This document shows, piece after piece, positions 34,673-45,831 of a stretch of 64,000 nt of DNA. A program made the translations under genes and the position numbers. Position 1 is the stretch's first letter. The number at the start of each line of letters is the position of its first letter. This DNA is from Rehmannia glutinosa (taxonomy: Eukaryota; Streptophyta; Magnoliopsida; Lamiales; Orobanchaceae), in assembly GCA_016081115.2 (NCBI GenBank), contig JABTTQ020001754.1, forward strand, positions 1 to 64,000, written 5' to 3'. The notes under the pieces are model-generated. The model was given only the letters and a program-made list of their open reading frames with translations, did no database searches and was not told the DNA's origin.

Positions 34673-35361
34673 TAGAAATCTGAAGTCTGGCTGAAGACGT
34701 AAAACATAGCGCTTTATGGGAGGCAACCCAATTTATTTCCTATTTTTCGTTCATTTTAATCGTCTTCAATTTTAATTTTAATTTTATTTTTATTAACTTA
34801 ATTTGTAGTTTTGTTTAGTTAATGTGAGTTGTTGTGTAGGAGGTGTCATGGCAAACTCCCGGTTATGGTGAAAAAAAGGGACGAAAATAACCTCACACGG
34901 ACGTGTGAGACCACACGACCAGGCCGTGCGAGAGGACGAGACGCCCAGCACCACACGTCCAGGTCGTGTGGCCATCACATGGCCGTGTGGACTTAGGTCA
35001 AAGGCAGGACGGAAAGCAGACAGCAGCAGGGCCACACGGCCCGCCTATGTGGCCCGTCGAACAGAAATGGGCAGAACCAGATTTTCCCCTATTTTTACCC
35101 CCAAAACTCATTTTTTTTCTCCCACTTTCTCCTACTCAAACCCTAACACACGAAAATTCTCTCCCAAAACTCTCAAACTCCTCTCCAAATCTCTCCAAAT
35201 TCACCATAAATCTCAACCCAAAAACACAAATCCTACATCCTCTTAAGAAACCTACCACCAAAAGCCTTCAACTTTTCAACTTCTCCAAGTTCTACACCAA
35301 GTTTGGGGGTTCTTCAAAACTTCAAATTTCAGATTTTTTTCACCTCAAAATCTTGGATTTC
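34673..35361 (+). other. Spacer with GGGAGGCAACCC motif and CACGGCCGTG-type palindromes, copy 2
   Basis: Same layout as 28150-28819: gag stop, 'TATGGGAGGCAACCCAA' near 34716, then several 'CACACGG(C/A)CGTGTG'-type words (34895-35050), then a CT-rich leader. No gene. Confidence 0.6.
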
Positions 35362-36494
35362 ATAGCTTCTAGGGGTGAAAGAGAAATAAGGAGAACTACA
35401 AGAAGAAGAAGGGAGCCAACTCCGGAGCCCGAACCTGAGCCACAACCAATATTTGATCCCGAAGAGCCCGAAGCTTTGAATGTCATATTGTCAAGCGACA
35501 ACACCGGGCTAGATGGACGATAATCTACTTCCGACCATGGCTTAACACAAGGAATCCCGATGAACCTACTCTTGCTAATTTAGGTTTATTGGAAGAATTT
35601 CGAGCTATGTGTGCTAGAATTGATTGGCATGAATTTTTTAATGGGCATTGGGCCACTTATTCGGTTATTACACTTGAATTTTTGAGTAGCTTTGAATTGG
35701 TGGTTCGAAAAAGAAACTTGATGGGAATTAGGTTTCGATTGGGGAATGAGTCGAGGGAGTTATGTATTGATGATTTGAATGAAATTTATAAAACTCCGGC
35801 TTAAGGGGTCGAGGAGCACAAGGCATTTGACAAGAATAAGTTTTGGAGAGAAATAACTGGGAAACGAATCTACACGTTGGGTACGTCAAAGATATCTAGT
35901 ATTCGAAACCCAGTATTTTGCTATGTCTAGAGAGCCTTAGCAGAAACGATTTTTGTGAGGGAGGAGAGTAAAGGGGCAATGAGGGTAGTTGAATTATTCA
36001 TCATATAGTGTATGGTGTCGGGGACTGAAATTGTGCCAAACGTCGGGGCTATGATAGCCCGACAATTTGATAGGATAAGAAAATCTGAGAGGGGCGGAAT
36101 TTGCATTGGGGGAATGATTACCCCTATTGCTGAATACTTCAACATTAACTTGGAAGGGTATGAGGAGGTCGCAGGGCCTAAATTGATTGATCTGACCATT
36201 CTAACTTCTATGAAGATGATAAAATTCGATGGGGAGATGTCGAAATCCTCTAGACAAGGGAGTAACCGGCCATTTACTATGAGTGAGAGGCTCGAAAGGG
36301 TGGAAGCTGACGTGGGCAAACTGATAGATGACACGTATCAGCTGACGACTACCACTGATGAGTACCACCATGAGTACTTACAGCGATTCGATGCCATCAC
36401 ACAGCATCAGCAACATATGTACGAGATGATGTCTCATATGGACCACTGACATATCTCACAGGGCCACTACCCTCCACCTCCACCACCACAGTGA
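35362..36494 (+). pseudogene. ATHILA ORF-1-type gene, copy 2
   Basis: The start codon has become ATA (35362). The rest is better preserved than copy 1. A proline/glutamate-rich N-terminus (PTPEPEPEPQPIFDPEEPEA) precedes LLEEFRAMCARIDWHEFFNG (35.59 kb), LEFLSSFELVVRKRNLMGIR, DDLNEIYKTPA and a stop. KFWREITG, SIRNPVFCYV and a GGICIGGMITPIAEYFNI block follow (to 36.16 kb). The C-terminal coiled-coil-like SERLERVEADVGKLIDDTYQ (36.28-36.34 kb) ends near the TGA at 36492-36494. These motifs in this order fit the ATHILA ORF-1 family. At least one stop and frameshifts make it a pseudogene. Confidence 0.75.
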
Positions 36495-37335
36495 GCTATG
36501 TAAGTACTTATTACGCATTCCTCTTTTCTTTTGATAATTTCCTCATATGTTCAGGACGAAGCATATTTTAAGTTTGGGGGGGTTGTCAAGAATGCGTAAT
36601 TTAGTATTTTCTTGCATCTTTGCATTGTATTTAAGATTGCATGTAGAGCATTTTGCATTAAAATTTTTAAATTTTAAATTTTTTTAAATTTTCAATTTTT
36701 TTATTTATTTTCGGTTTAGCACGTTTATCGTTTTAGCACGTTTAATTGTGTGATTTTTTAATCAAGGTTTTCGAAAATGTCCAGCTTCCGTATGATTTTA
36801 CTATGAGCATTTTATGGAATGAGATAACATATTTCTAGGAATAATGTCATGAATTGTTGGGAAGATTTCATTTATTTGCTTAGCATTAGTTGAGAAAATT
36901 GGTTTTTGAGCATGCTGCGAAAAATAAGCTTGTGAGGTTTTGTGCCTTAACTACTTTATATTATGTTGACTTATTTTTTTCTTGAGTGTGTCATTCATGA
37001 TTGATAAAACTCTAGACCTTGCTCTAGTATCTTCATTGAAGTCGTGTGTGTGTGCAATTTTTTAAAATGATTTAAGGCCATCTTTGTTTATCCTACTTAG
37101 CCTGAAAAGCCTACCTATGAACTCATGATTTTGTGTTGATGTCGAGTAGCCAAGAGAGTATTGACTATGCCGAGATTATGAATGATGACTTCTTGATTAT
37201 GAATTACATGGTTTTATTAAGTATGGAGTCAAATGAGATTTAATGTTGATAGTGTTCTTGTGTGTTCTTTTTACCCCTTGATATTATTTTTCTAATTTGC
37301 TCAAGGACGAGCAATGCTTTAAGTTTAGTGGGTTT
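36495..37335 (+). other. Noncoding 3' tail of Athila derivative copy 2
   Basis: Same landmarks as copy 1 ('AAGTTTGGGGGGGTTGTC' near 36569; 'CTCAAGGACGAGC...AAGTTTAGTGGG' tract at 37299-37332). It lacks about 640 bases present in copy 1. The polypurine tract is mutated (AGTGGG for GGGGGA). Confidence 0.7.
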
Positions 37336-38817
37336 TGATGCGTGTAAAATATACGTGCATTTTGGGGGCTTAAAATGATATATAATTGATGCATTTGCAC
37401 GCATATTTAGTGTGTTTTTACTTGGTTTCCTTAGAAAGGTATTTTACTGCGTATTCATGTAACTTTTTACAGGAAACGGAGCTTAAAACGAAGAAATATC
37501 AGTTGAAAGGCCCGAATAGGACTGACACATGCGAAGAGAAGATCAAAAAGACGAAGAAAACGGACAAAAATACTACACATGGCCGGACCGTGTGGTGTCA
37601 CACGGACGTGTGAAAATACCCGTGTGAAATGACATAACCGTATGAAAAAGGGGAAGAAACAGGGGACAGATGCAAGCCGCACGGCCGGATTGTGTGGACC
37701 CACACGGGCGTATGGTATTGGTCCGCGCAAAAATCCACATGACCATGTGATGTCACACGGCCAGGCCATGTGGGACTTTGTAAACGCATTTTTTCGGAGT
37801 TTTTTTCCCGTTCCAACTCTACAAGTGATCTCTCCCAGCATCTACAAAAGGGACCCAAGGCTTGCACGAAAAATCATCGCTTCATACACCACATACTACA
37901 CATCAAATTACGCGGGAACACAAGATCTAAGGTCTTCTGAGAGATGAGGGCTAGGTTGCGAAGAACACCACAAGGCCTTTCGCATCTATGGGAGCACAAG
38001 AGCTTCGAAGGCTTAGGAGGGGAATCCATACTGACAAGAAGAGGTTTTCTTTCTATGTCTAGATCTCTTGTCTGCGCTTAAACGATGTCATAATATTAAC
38101 TTCGAATTTGTCTATGAATTTGTTATCAATGTTTAGCTAATCTTTTGGATCTTAGGGGCATAATCAAAACTGTGGATTCATGTTAAATCTTGATTAATTA
38201 TTTTTTTAATTGATTCATGGTTTCTATTTTATGAATTTGAGTGCTTATTTTTAATTGTCTTTTATCTGATCAATAATTATCATGTCATATTTGTTAGTAC
38301 GAAATTCGGAAGAAGAGTTCTAACAAAGACGAAAATTGAATTCAGACATAAATGGGTGTAACGAGTCGGGAGACCTACAACTGTTTGTGGGGAGTCATAC
38401 AATTCATAAATCTTTTGGGAGTTAATAATAGTTTTAACGTATCGGGAGATCTACAATTGTTATTAATCTACTGTTTATTTATCACCCGGGAGAGGGAATA
38501 GACTAACTTAGGAGTTAAACCCATAGAATTGCATGAATTGGTTTTGAAACTTTAATTGGATTTAATATTGAAGAAACATGTTTACATTATGTGCCTAAAG
38601 TTGCTCTTGTAGTTGTTGAAAATTCTTGTGGGGTTCGCAAATTTATTTATTTGTTATATTTTGATTTTTATTATAAATTGGATATTCGGTCGCATCAATA
38701 AAATTGGAATGTGATGTTATTATAGCCTAAGTGTTTCACAAATCAATCCCTGAGGAATACGACATTGCTTGCCATTATTCTATAAACTACACTGTACACT
38801 TGGAGTTGTATGATCCA
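37336..38817 (+). mobile_element. Athila-derivative LTR 2
   Basis: It starts TGATGCGTGTAAAATATACG and ends TGTATGATCCA; 1482 bp, collinear with LTR 1. It is followed by a primer-site remnant (ATTTTGGCGAACAC, 38820-38833), which a normal 3' LTR would not have. Confidence 0.85.
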
Positions 38818-38833
38818 AATATTTTGGCGAACA

Positions 38834-39203
38834 CTATTTGAGCGTTTTTTTTTTTTGAATTTGTAATATAACTTAATATAGAGCTTTAAATAATAAACTA
38901 AAAAATGAAAACATTGGGAATTTTACGCTCGTACGTTTAAAGGAGTGTTTGCAAAAATATTTGCTTTTAGAAGAAGTGATTTATTGTATGTTGGGGGCAA
39001 ATTTGATATTTCCTAATTTATTATTTTACGGAATTACTTAATTACAAAATATTTAATTAATTTCCCGATATTATTAATTATTATCAGGTAACATATATTA
39101 TTTACCGCCCGTGAGGTCCTTACAGTTCACAAGAATCCACTTCATCATACTAAGTTCACACGACCTATTAACTCATGTATAAAAGGCTTCTCCTTGTTTA
39201 TTT
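38834..39203. other. AT-rich sequence without recognised features
   Basis: No ORF, RNA gene or clear repeat structure. It separates the primer-site remnant after LTR 2 from the solo LTR and may include the original insertion-site DNA. Confidence 0.5.
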
Positions 39204-39208
39204 GTAAG

Positions 39209-40757
39209 TGTTTTGCATGTTTTTATGTGTGTTTTGTATGATGATTTATACAAATTTTTGTCCTGTATTATTTGCATTTGCATGTTTTAGTGTTGTGTTG
39301 TGTTATTTTATTGATTTTTTAGGTTTTGGTGGAAAAAATAAGTTTTGGAGCAAAAAACGTTAAAAAGTCATTTTGCGCAACTGCGGTAGTCATAGTATTT
39401 TGGACGTAATGTTCGCATACGAAGCCCAATTGACATGATTCATACACCATTGGAAATCTAAGACAAAGTTCTACAATATCTATTTTGCTACCAAAGGCAA
39501 AAGAAGACGTTTAGATGTGTTAAAATCATGTACAAGTCAAAATAATATGTCAAAATCTCGGAAATGACACGTTTTGGTATTTTGGCCATAACTCTATCTA
39601 GAAAATTTAATATTGAGGTGATTCAAGTGGCTATGGAAAGCTAAGAAGTAGCGATACAATTCATAAGAAGACATCAAGATGAAATTCTGAAGTTTAGAGG
39701 TTATGGTCGTCACGCAGACAAGACAAATGACAACAAAGGCATGCATGCACGTGATCGCGCGCCGTGACTTGCAGAACACGGAATTTTTGACTTTTTTGTG
39801 TTTTTTGGCGATTCCACCTTGTTTAGGACTCTAAGCTTATAAATAGGACTTGGGGAGCTCTTATTTTCGACACGCCTTCATTCTTAGCACTTTTAAACTT
39901 TAGTTTTTGGTATTTTTCTCTTCCATTCAACATTGGGATTGGTTGGGATCTTCCCCTTGAAGTTATTTTGCTTCTTAATCAAAGAGTAAGATTTCTTCAT
40001 CTCTTTTGTCTGATTTCAATTGTTGGGTGATTATTATTGTTGCATGATAATGTTTATGATTGTTTTCTTTCCTTCAAATGAGATTATGACTGCATTCCCA
40101 AGCATGAGCTAATTTCCTTGTTCTTGGATTATGATGATTTGATTCAAACAAACAAGCATGAGTATTGACTAATTGATTTGCTTTCCTGAATGAATTGATT
40201 TATCTGATAATTGATTGTCTGATCAATTTTTGATTGTTTTGGGGGAATAATTGAGATCGAAAGAAGATATTATTCATGGACTAAATTTATTCAGGGGGTT
40301 AGATATGAATCAGATATGTATTATGTAACCCTGGGCTTAATGAAAATAGCAAATTGTGTGTTGGGATAGCCCTAATATGTGAAAACGTGAGTTATCAGAT
40401 CTATGCCTAGTTTTTACATGTTTGTTATATTTGTTAACCGCATAATCAATTAATTGATAATTTGCTTGTAAGTTTGATGAGATGATTCCGAGATCCTAGA
40501 CTTTCATTCATGTATTTTTCTCAAAATTTATCCGTGTTTAGTTTGATTATTGTCTTTTTAATTATTTTTGTTTATTTAATTAAAAATCACAAATCTTATT
40601 AGGGTGTTTAGGATTTAATTTCTGTTATTTGTGAAACATAATAATTATTTGCCGGCTAAGTCTTCCTTGAGAGACGACGGTTAACTTGCTACCCTATGAT
40701 TGATCTCGTTCTTTTGCGAGGATTGTTAGACTTTTATAAGTGTTTAGCGGTCGAACA
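39209..40757 (+). mobile_element. Solo LTR of an Athila-type element
   Basis: It starts TGTTTTGCATG and ends CGGTCGAACA, flanked by a perfect 5-bp duplication GTAAG (39204-39208 and 40758-40762). The last ~120 bases match the LTR end of the minus-strand Athila element at 26986-27110. 'TATAAATAGGACTTGG' near 39838 is the probable promoter TATA. There is no internal domain, primer site or polypurine tract. Solo LTRs arise by recombination between the two LTRs of one element. Confidence 0.85.
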
Positions 40758-40762
40758 GTAAG

Positions 40763-41199
40763 TATTCTGAATTATTCGTTCTCAATTAATGTCATTTGCC
40801 CTGGAATATTTCTCATACACGTGCTGACTTGAGCGTCGTAAGGGGCCTCCCTGGGACAACACATGGTTCGTCTAATGTTTGTTGAGTGTTGCAGGCAAGT
40901 TCTCATCCGAAGATTCACCAGTTTCTGGGTGGAAGTTAGATCTACTACTCAATTATCTTGACTTGGAGTGATTTGCACTTTAGAGCAACATCATTGTAGT
41001 AAAAGTAAAAGTAGTTGAGAATGAGAAGTTGAGAGTGTTTGAAAATAGAATCGGAAGTTGAGAATCAGAAGTTGCGAGTGTTTGGTAAAAAATTTTGAAA
41101 AATACTTATTTGTTTGTAAAAATCAAACCCGAAGCAAAAACATAAATCTAAAGTACCATTCTCCCTGCTTTTAGATTCTGATTAATGAAGTAGAATCAA
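40763..41199. other. Noncoding DNA, possibly half of a decayed MITE
   Basis: It contains repeated 'GAGAATGAGAAGTTGAGAGTG' / 'GAATCAGAAGTTGCGAGTG' phrases at 41016-41077. A weakly inverted counterpart (CAAACGCTCTTTAAAAG) lies at about 42124-42140 on the other side of the RPL15 pseudogene, so the pseudogene may have inserted into a MITE. No gene is seen. Confidence 0.3.
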
Positions 41200-42064
41200 A
41201 AACATAAGTTGACATTTTTTTTCATAAACCAAGTTCAGTAATTAAATATGCTGTCGAAAACATGTATTTTCACGATGCAACGACCATAATCCAATTTCCC
41301 TTGAACCAAAAAGGGGTAACACGTTCAATTGAAGAACACTAAACTCCTAAAACACAGAAACCACGATTTAAATTCGTTTTAAAATGAATACCAAAAAACA
41401 TCAAGATGATCAACGGTAATGAATTTAAGGGAGAGTGTTTGGTACCTCTTCCAAGTGGCCCTTCATGAAGGACGGGCATTGTGGTGCAAGTGGCCTTTTC
41501 CTCTGAGACCCCTGTATTTCTTTCCAATAGATTTAAGTCCTCGAACCTCCATGTGTTTGTGGACTGGGTTGCAAATCCAATTGATCCTAGGATCATTGCG
41601 GACCGTAGTATGAGTTGGGTCGATCAAAATTACTTCAAAGTACTTGTAGGTCGAATCCTCGTTGATCCAGTAAGAATCCAAAACACTAAAACCGCCCAAT
41701 TTTCGGTCGGCACGTTCCTCGGCGACTGACCTCTTGCTGCGCTGGAATTTGAGCTGAGTAACACCCTGGTTTGTTGGCTAACCATGCACAATACCCTTGG
41801 GGACTGGCCTCTTCCTTCCACCACGTCTAACACGAACACGGTATATCACATATCCCTACTTGGCCTTGTAGCTAAGGCGTCGGGCTTTGTCGGGGCGGGT
41901 GGGGTGGGTGACACGTACAACAACGGGAAGCTGGCGGTGCTCCCAACAACAGACCCTAAGCAAGAACCGCATTAGATCAGATTGCTTCTTCTTCCATAGC
42001 TCTGATACGTATGTGTAGGCACCCATTGTTGTCGTCGCTGCACTCTCAAACATAAGTTGACATT
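41200..42064 (-). pseudogene. RPL15: Processed retropseudogene of ribosomal protein eL15
   Basis: The minus strand encodes a full-length eL15 reading from ATG at 42026 to the family's stop position at 41410. It includes MGAYTYVSELWKKKQSDLMR, VTHPTRPDKARRL, LDSYWINEDSTYKYFEVIL, DPRINWICNPVHKH and KKYRGLRGKGHLHH. All introns are absent. Three codons have become in-frame stops: after YKAK where Q is expected, at GKPTN (K lost), and after ARPS (R lost). A small indel shifts the last residues. A short poly(A) (T run at 41217-41222 on the plus strand) follows the 3' UTR. The insert is flanked by a perfect 17-bp repeat AAACATAAGTTGACATT (41200-41216 and 42048-42064), the signature of LINE-mediated retroposition. 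Confidence 0.93.
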
Positions 42065-42325
42065 CGCAAACAGTACAAGTTAATTTTTTTCAGCCAAAAA
42101 CTAAGAAGTTTCCTTTTTTGTTTAGTGATTGCAAACGCTCTTTAAAAGTTGTGGTTGAAAATTATTTCTGTTAATTTATTACTTCACTTGAGAAGAAAAT
42201 AAAGAAAAATATAAATAATAAATTCAGTTTTGGGACAGAAGAACTTGGATGAATGAAGACAGCATTAAGGACCAAACTACCTTTAAAAACTGAAATAAAA
42301 CGGAAAGGCGAAAACTGCGAAAGGA
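42065..42325. other. Intergenic DNA upstream of NDUFAF7
   Basis: AT-rich, no ORF. It lies between the retropseudogene and the TATA box and would hold the proximal promoter of NDUFAF7. Confidence 0.5.
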
Positions 42326-42330
42326 TAAAG

Positions 42331-42337
42331 TATATAA
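42331..42337 (+). promoter_or_regulatory. Putative TATA box of NDUFAF7
   Basis: TATATAA lies 49 bases before the start codon, so transcription would begin about 20-25 bases before the ATG. The 5' leader is then very short. A weak call based on sequence and distance. Confidence 0.4.
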
Positions 42338-42385
42338 CGCTGTAGAAGAAAATCTCTCAGGTTTCTTCACAAAGTTCACATAAAA

Positions 42386-45300
42386 ATGTTGAGAAGGGCG
42401 CTACTCCAAGCTTCCACCCGTTGTCTCTTCTCGTCTTCTTCGGCGCTATCACTCGCATCCATGCGACAATGTTCTTCGTCTTCTTCCTCGCCCTCTCAAG
42501 TTCCAAACGATCATTTCGTCGAACACTTGGAGGACACACCTCAACCCCCATCATCCGCCACAATCTCCGTCGACCGCTCCGCCTTGTACCATCCTCCCGG
42601 TAAACTAACCTAATCTCGTGTTTGTACTCAACGTCCTACTATCTCGTTCCTTTTTATAAAAAAAAATTGTAATAGGAGTAAATTAGGCTTACTTATGTGC
42701 AGAGCATTCGCACGAACCTTCTGCTGACTCTGAGCTCGTCAAGCACCTCAAGAACATAATTAAGGCACGCCAGATGATTTTTTTTTTCCGTGTATTTCTG
42801 TTGCTATCATTTTATATAGCTTCTTCTTTTTACTAATCGGAATTTTGAAATTGTTTGGTATTATCAGTTCAGAGGGGGTCCGATTACAGTTGCTGAGTAC
42901 ATGGAGGAAGTCTTAACGAATCCAAAAGCTGGTTTTTATATCAATCGGGATGTTTTTGGAGCCGGGGGCGATTTCATTACCTCCCCGGAAGTGAGCCAGA
43001 TGTTTGGAGAGGTACTTTATTTTACTACCCCTCGATATTAAAGAAAATAGAGAGTACATTTCTTCTCATTGATTTATTTCAATTGATGAAAGTTTGAAAA
43101 CTAGTTTAAGAGATTATTTTCACTCTATATGTGTAAACTATTAAATCTCACTGCCACGCGTAAAAGAACTCCATGTACTAGGCTTTGGGAGAAAGAATGT
43201 GGCCTGAACTTGTGGTTTCATAAGTGGTTGTGTTAGGAACATTATATAAATTTTGTACGTATCTCATCTTTAATGTTTTACGTCTTTTAGATGAGGTGGT
43301 CATTAATAATTAGTGTCATTTGTAACTATTGAATAATGCATCTTTCTTGGTTTAGATGGTTGGAGTTTGGGCAATGTGCCTCTGGGAGCAAATGGGACAA
43401 CCAAAAACAGTTAATCTAGTTGAGCTTGGACCGGGCAGAGGAACCCTTTTAGCTGATCTTCTGAGAGTATGGTTTCAGAATCCATTTTCCCATTCGAGAC
43501 TTAGCATATATGTTACCGATCTGTATTATTTACAAATGTAATTTGGTAATTCAAATTTTAACTGTTTGAAAGCTATCCTCCAGGGTGCATCAAAGTTCAA
43601 GAACTTCACAGACTCTTTACAAATACATATGGTTGAATGTAGCCCGGCATTGCAGAAACTCCAATATCAAAACTTGAAGTGCATGACTGAAGATGGTACT
43701 GATGGAAATGCAGAGAAAAGATGTATTAGCACATTAGCTGGGAGCCCTGTATCATGGCATGCGACGCTTGAACAGGTTCCAACAGGATGTAAGGAACATA
43801 TATTTCAATCTTCATACTTTGTTTCTAGTGGTCGCTTAACTTAGAAGGGTCATGGTAGGATATATTTCCTGAACTAAGCTTCGGGGCTGGTTACTAAGTC
43901 ATAGTTCCATCCATATGGGAACATTCTAAGTCTGTTATATCCTATGTATAGGTAACGACTAATAACCGTCCAAGCACATAAATTAAGATATAGTTCTTAG
44001 TTTACTATGATGACATGTGACATAATCTTAAACATGTAAGGCTGCTGCCTCTTGTGTGAAGAAGGTACTAACTACGGAAGGACCATATAATATACAGGAC
44101 ATAGTTGTTACGTTTTTTTGTATAGTAAGATATGATTTCCTGGTTTATGGTGCATGGCTGTGTTCTTTATGGAGCTAGCAATTTTAACCAAAGATTTATA
44201 ACTTTGTTCTTTCAGCGCCTACAATCATAATTGCCCATGAGTTCTATGATGCTTTGCCAGTGCACCAATTTCAGGTTTGTCTAGCCGTTGGATGTTGTTA
44301 TTGCTCTAATGCTATCTTCTTTCTTACAATACGAAATCACAATATCTCATCGGGTGGCTTGAATGGATTTTCCTGTTGAAGAGCAGAAATTGTTTAGATC
44401 ATGTTATAAGAATGTTGAGGGGCCTCTTTGCTCCCTGGCCTTATTATTCGAGGAATATTCCCTGTGGTTGACATATAAAACTTTTGGAGTTGTATGTCGT
44501 TTAGAAATTAGTAGTTAGTAAGCTTATTCCCGATTAATGATTTTCTTGCAGAAAGCTTCTCGTGGTTGGTGTGAGAAGATGGTTGACGTCGCTGAAAACT
44601 CATCGTAAGCTTGTGAATCCTGTGTCATTTTTCTGATGGCTGCCAGCGTTCTGCATAAACTGGGTTAATGTTTCTTTTTGAATTTATTGGGTAGGTTTCG
44701 TTTTGTTTTATCTCCACAGCCCACACCAGCAACTCTCTATCTCATGAAGCGCTGCAAATGGGCTGAGACTGAAGAAATTTCTAGGGTGAATCATATTGAA
44801 GTTTGCCCAAAGGCAATGGATTTAACTCAAGAAATCACCAATAGAATAAGCATAGATGGTGGCGGAGCTCTCTTAATTGACTATGGCTCAAACGGAATAG
44901 TCTCGGACAGTCTACAGGTTTGCTTACATCTTTAACACGTGAATACAAATTCTATGAGTTAACTGAGATAGCCTGATGTTTTTCGCTTTACTAGGAAAAC
45001 TTTAGTTATGATTTCATAAATAGAGAAACTTAATGATCGAGACAGCCAAAAATGCATCGGTAACCACCAAATTTCAAAAAGGCTCTGCTCTCTATCTTTA
45101 GAAGTATCAAGTATAACCTAACTGACTATCACATGTCAATTATTTGAATTGTTTCATTTGTATCATGTATTTACATAGGGTATTTGGGTAAAAACTGCTC
45201 TCTTCTGGTCATACACGAAATGGAAGTGCGACAACGTGGTTAATATTTTTTATCCTGTACCGTGAACATGTCTTTAGTAAAAGTAATCTGATCTTAATTT

Positions 45301-45831
45301 AATGACAGGCAATTCGAAAGCATAAGTTTGTTGACATACTTGATAATCCCGGGTCTGCTGATCTCAGTGTGTATGTTGATTTTGCTGCGATTAGACATTC
45401 TGCTGAAGAAGTTTCAGGTTTGCTATAGTCTTGTGTGCTTATATATTTCATGTAGTTCTGATGATAATTCAGTGGAAAAAAAGAAAAGACGAAAAAATAG
45501 TTTTTTTTTTCCCTCTCCAAGAACTCCCTTGTGGTTAAAGGGTTTCTAAAATATTGAATTTCTTGCAGCAGATGTATCTGTCCATGGTCCAATGACTCAA
45601 TCTCAGTTTCTTGGTTCTCTTGGAATCAACTTTCGGGTCGAAGCTCTCTTACAGAACTGTAATGAAGAACAAGCTGAATCCCTAAGAACGGGATATTGGC
45701 GTTTGGTAGGTGACGGTGAAGCCCCGTTTTGGGAGGGTCCCGACGAGCAAGTACCTATTGGGATGGGTAATCGGTATTTAGCAATGGCGATAGTGAACAA
45801 GAAACAAGGTGTTCCAGTTCCATTCCAGTAA
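42386..45831 (+). CDS. NDUFAF7: NDUFAF7 homologue, mitochondrial complex I assembly methyltransferase
   Basis: Ten exons: 42386-42599, 42703-42764, 42868-43011, 43356-43466, 43584-43788, 44216-44274, 44552-44604, 44695-44917, 45309-45417, 45569-45831. They join in frame to 480 aa plus TAA. The first ~35 residues (MLRRALLQASTRCLFSSSSA) are Arg/Ser-rich without acids, a typical mitochondrial presequence. Conserved blocks are GPITVAEYMEEVLTNP and GDFITSPEVSQMFGE (exon 3), the SAM-binding motif VELGPGRGT at residues 162-170, HMVECSPALQ with acidic E195, IIIAHEFYDALPVHQF at 249-264, GGGALLIDYG, and a C-terminal HGPMTQSQFLGSLGI. In animals the family dimethylates an arginine of NDUFS2 during complex I assembly; the plant role is inferred. 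All introns are GT-AG except intron 2 (42765-42867), which reads GC-AG. No frameshift or stop: this is the only intact gene in the window. Confidence 0.95.

Noticed and set aside
31540..38817. LTR 1 and LTR 2 as the ordinary pair of one simple element
   Set aside because: They do flank an internal region, but a second internal region lies left of LTR 1 and a primer-site remnant right of LTR 2, and no target duplication was found at 31535-31539 and 38818-38822.
41481..41729. 82-codon plus-strand frame
   Set aside because: Antisense of the RPL15 retropseudogene.
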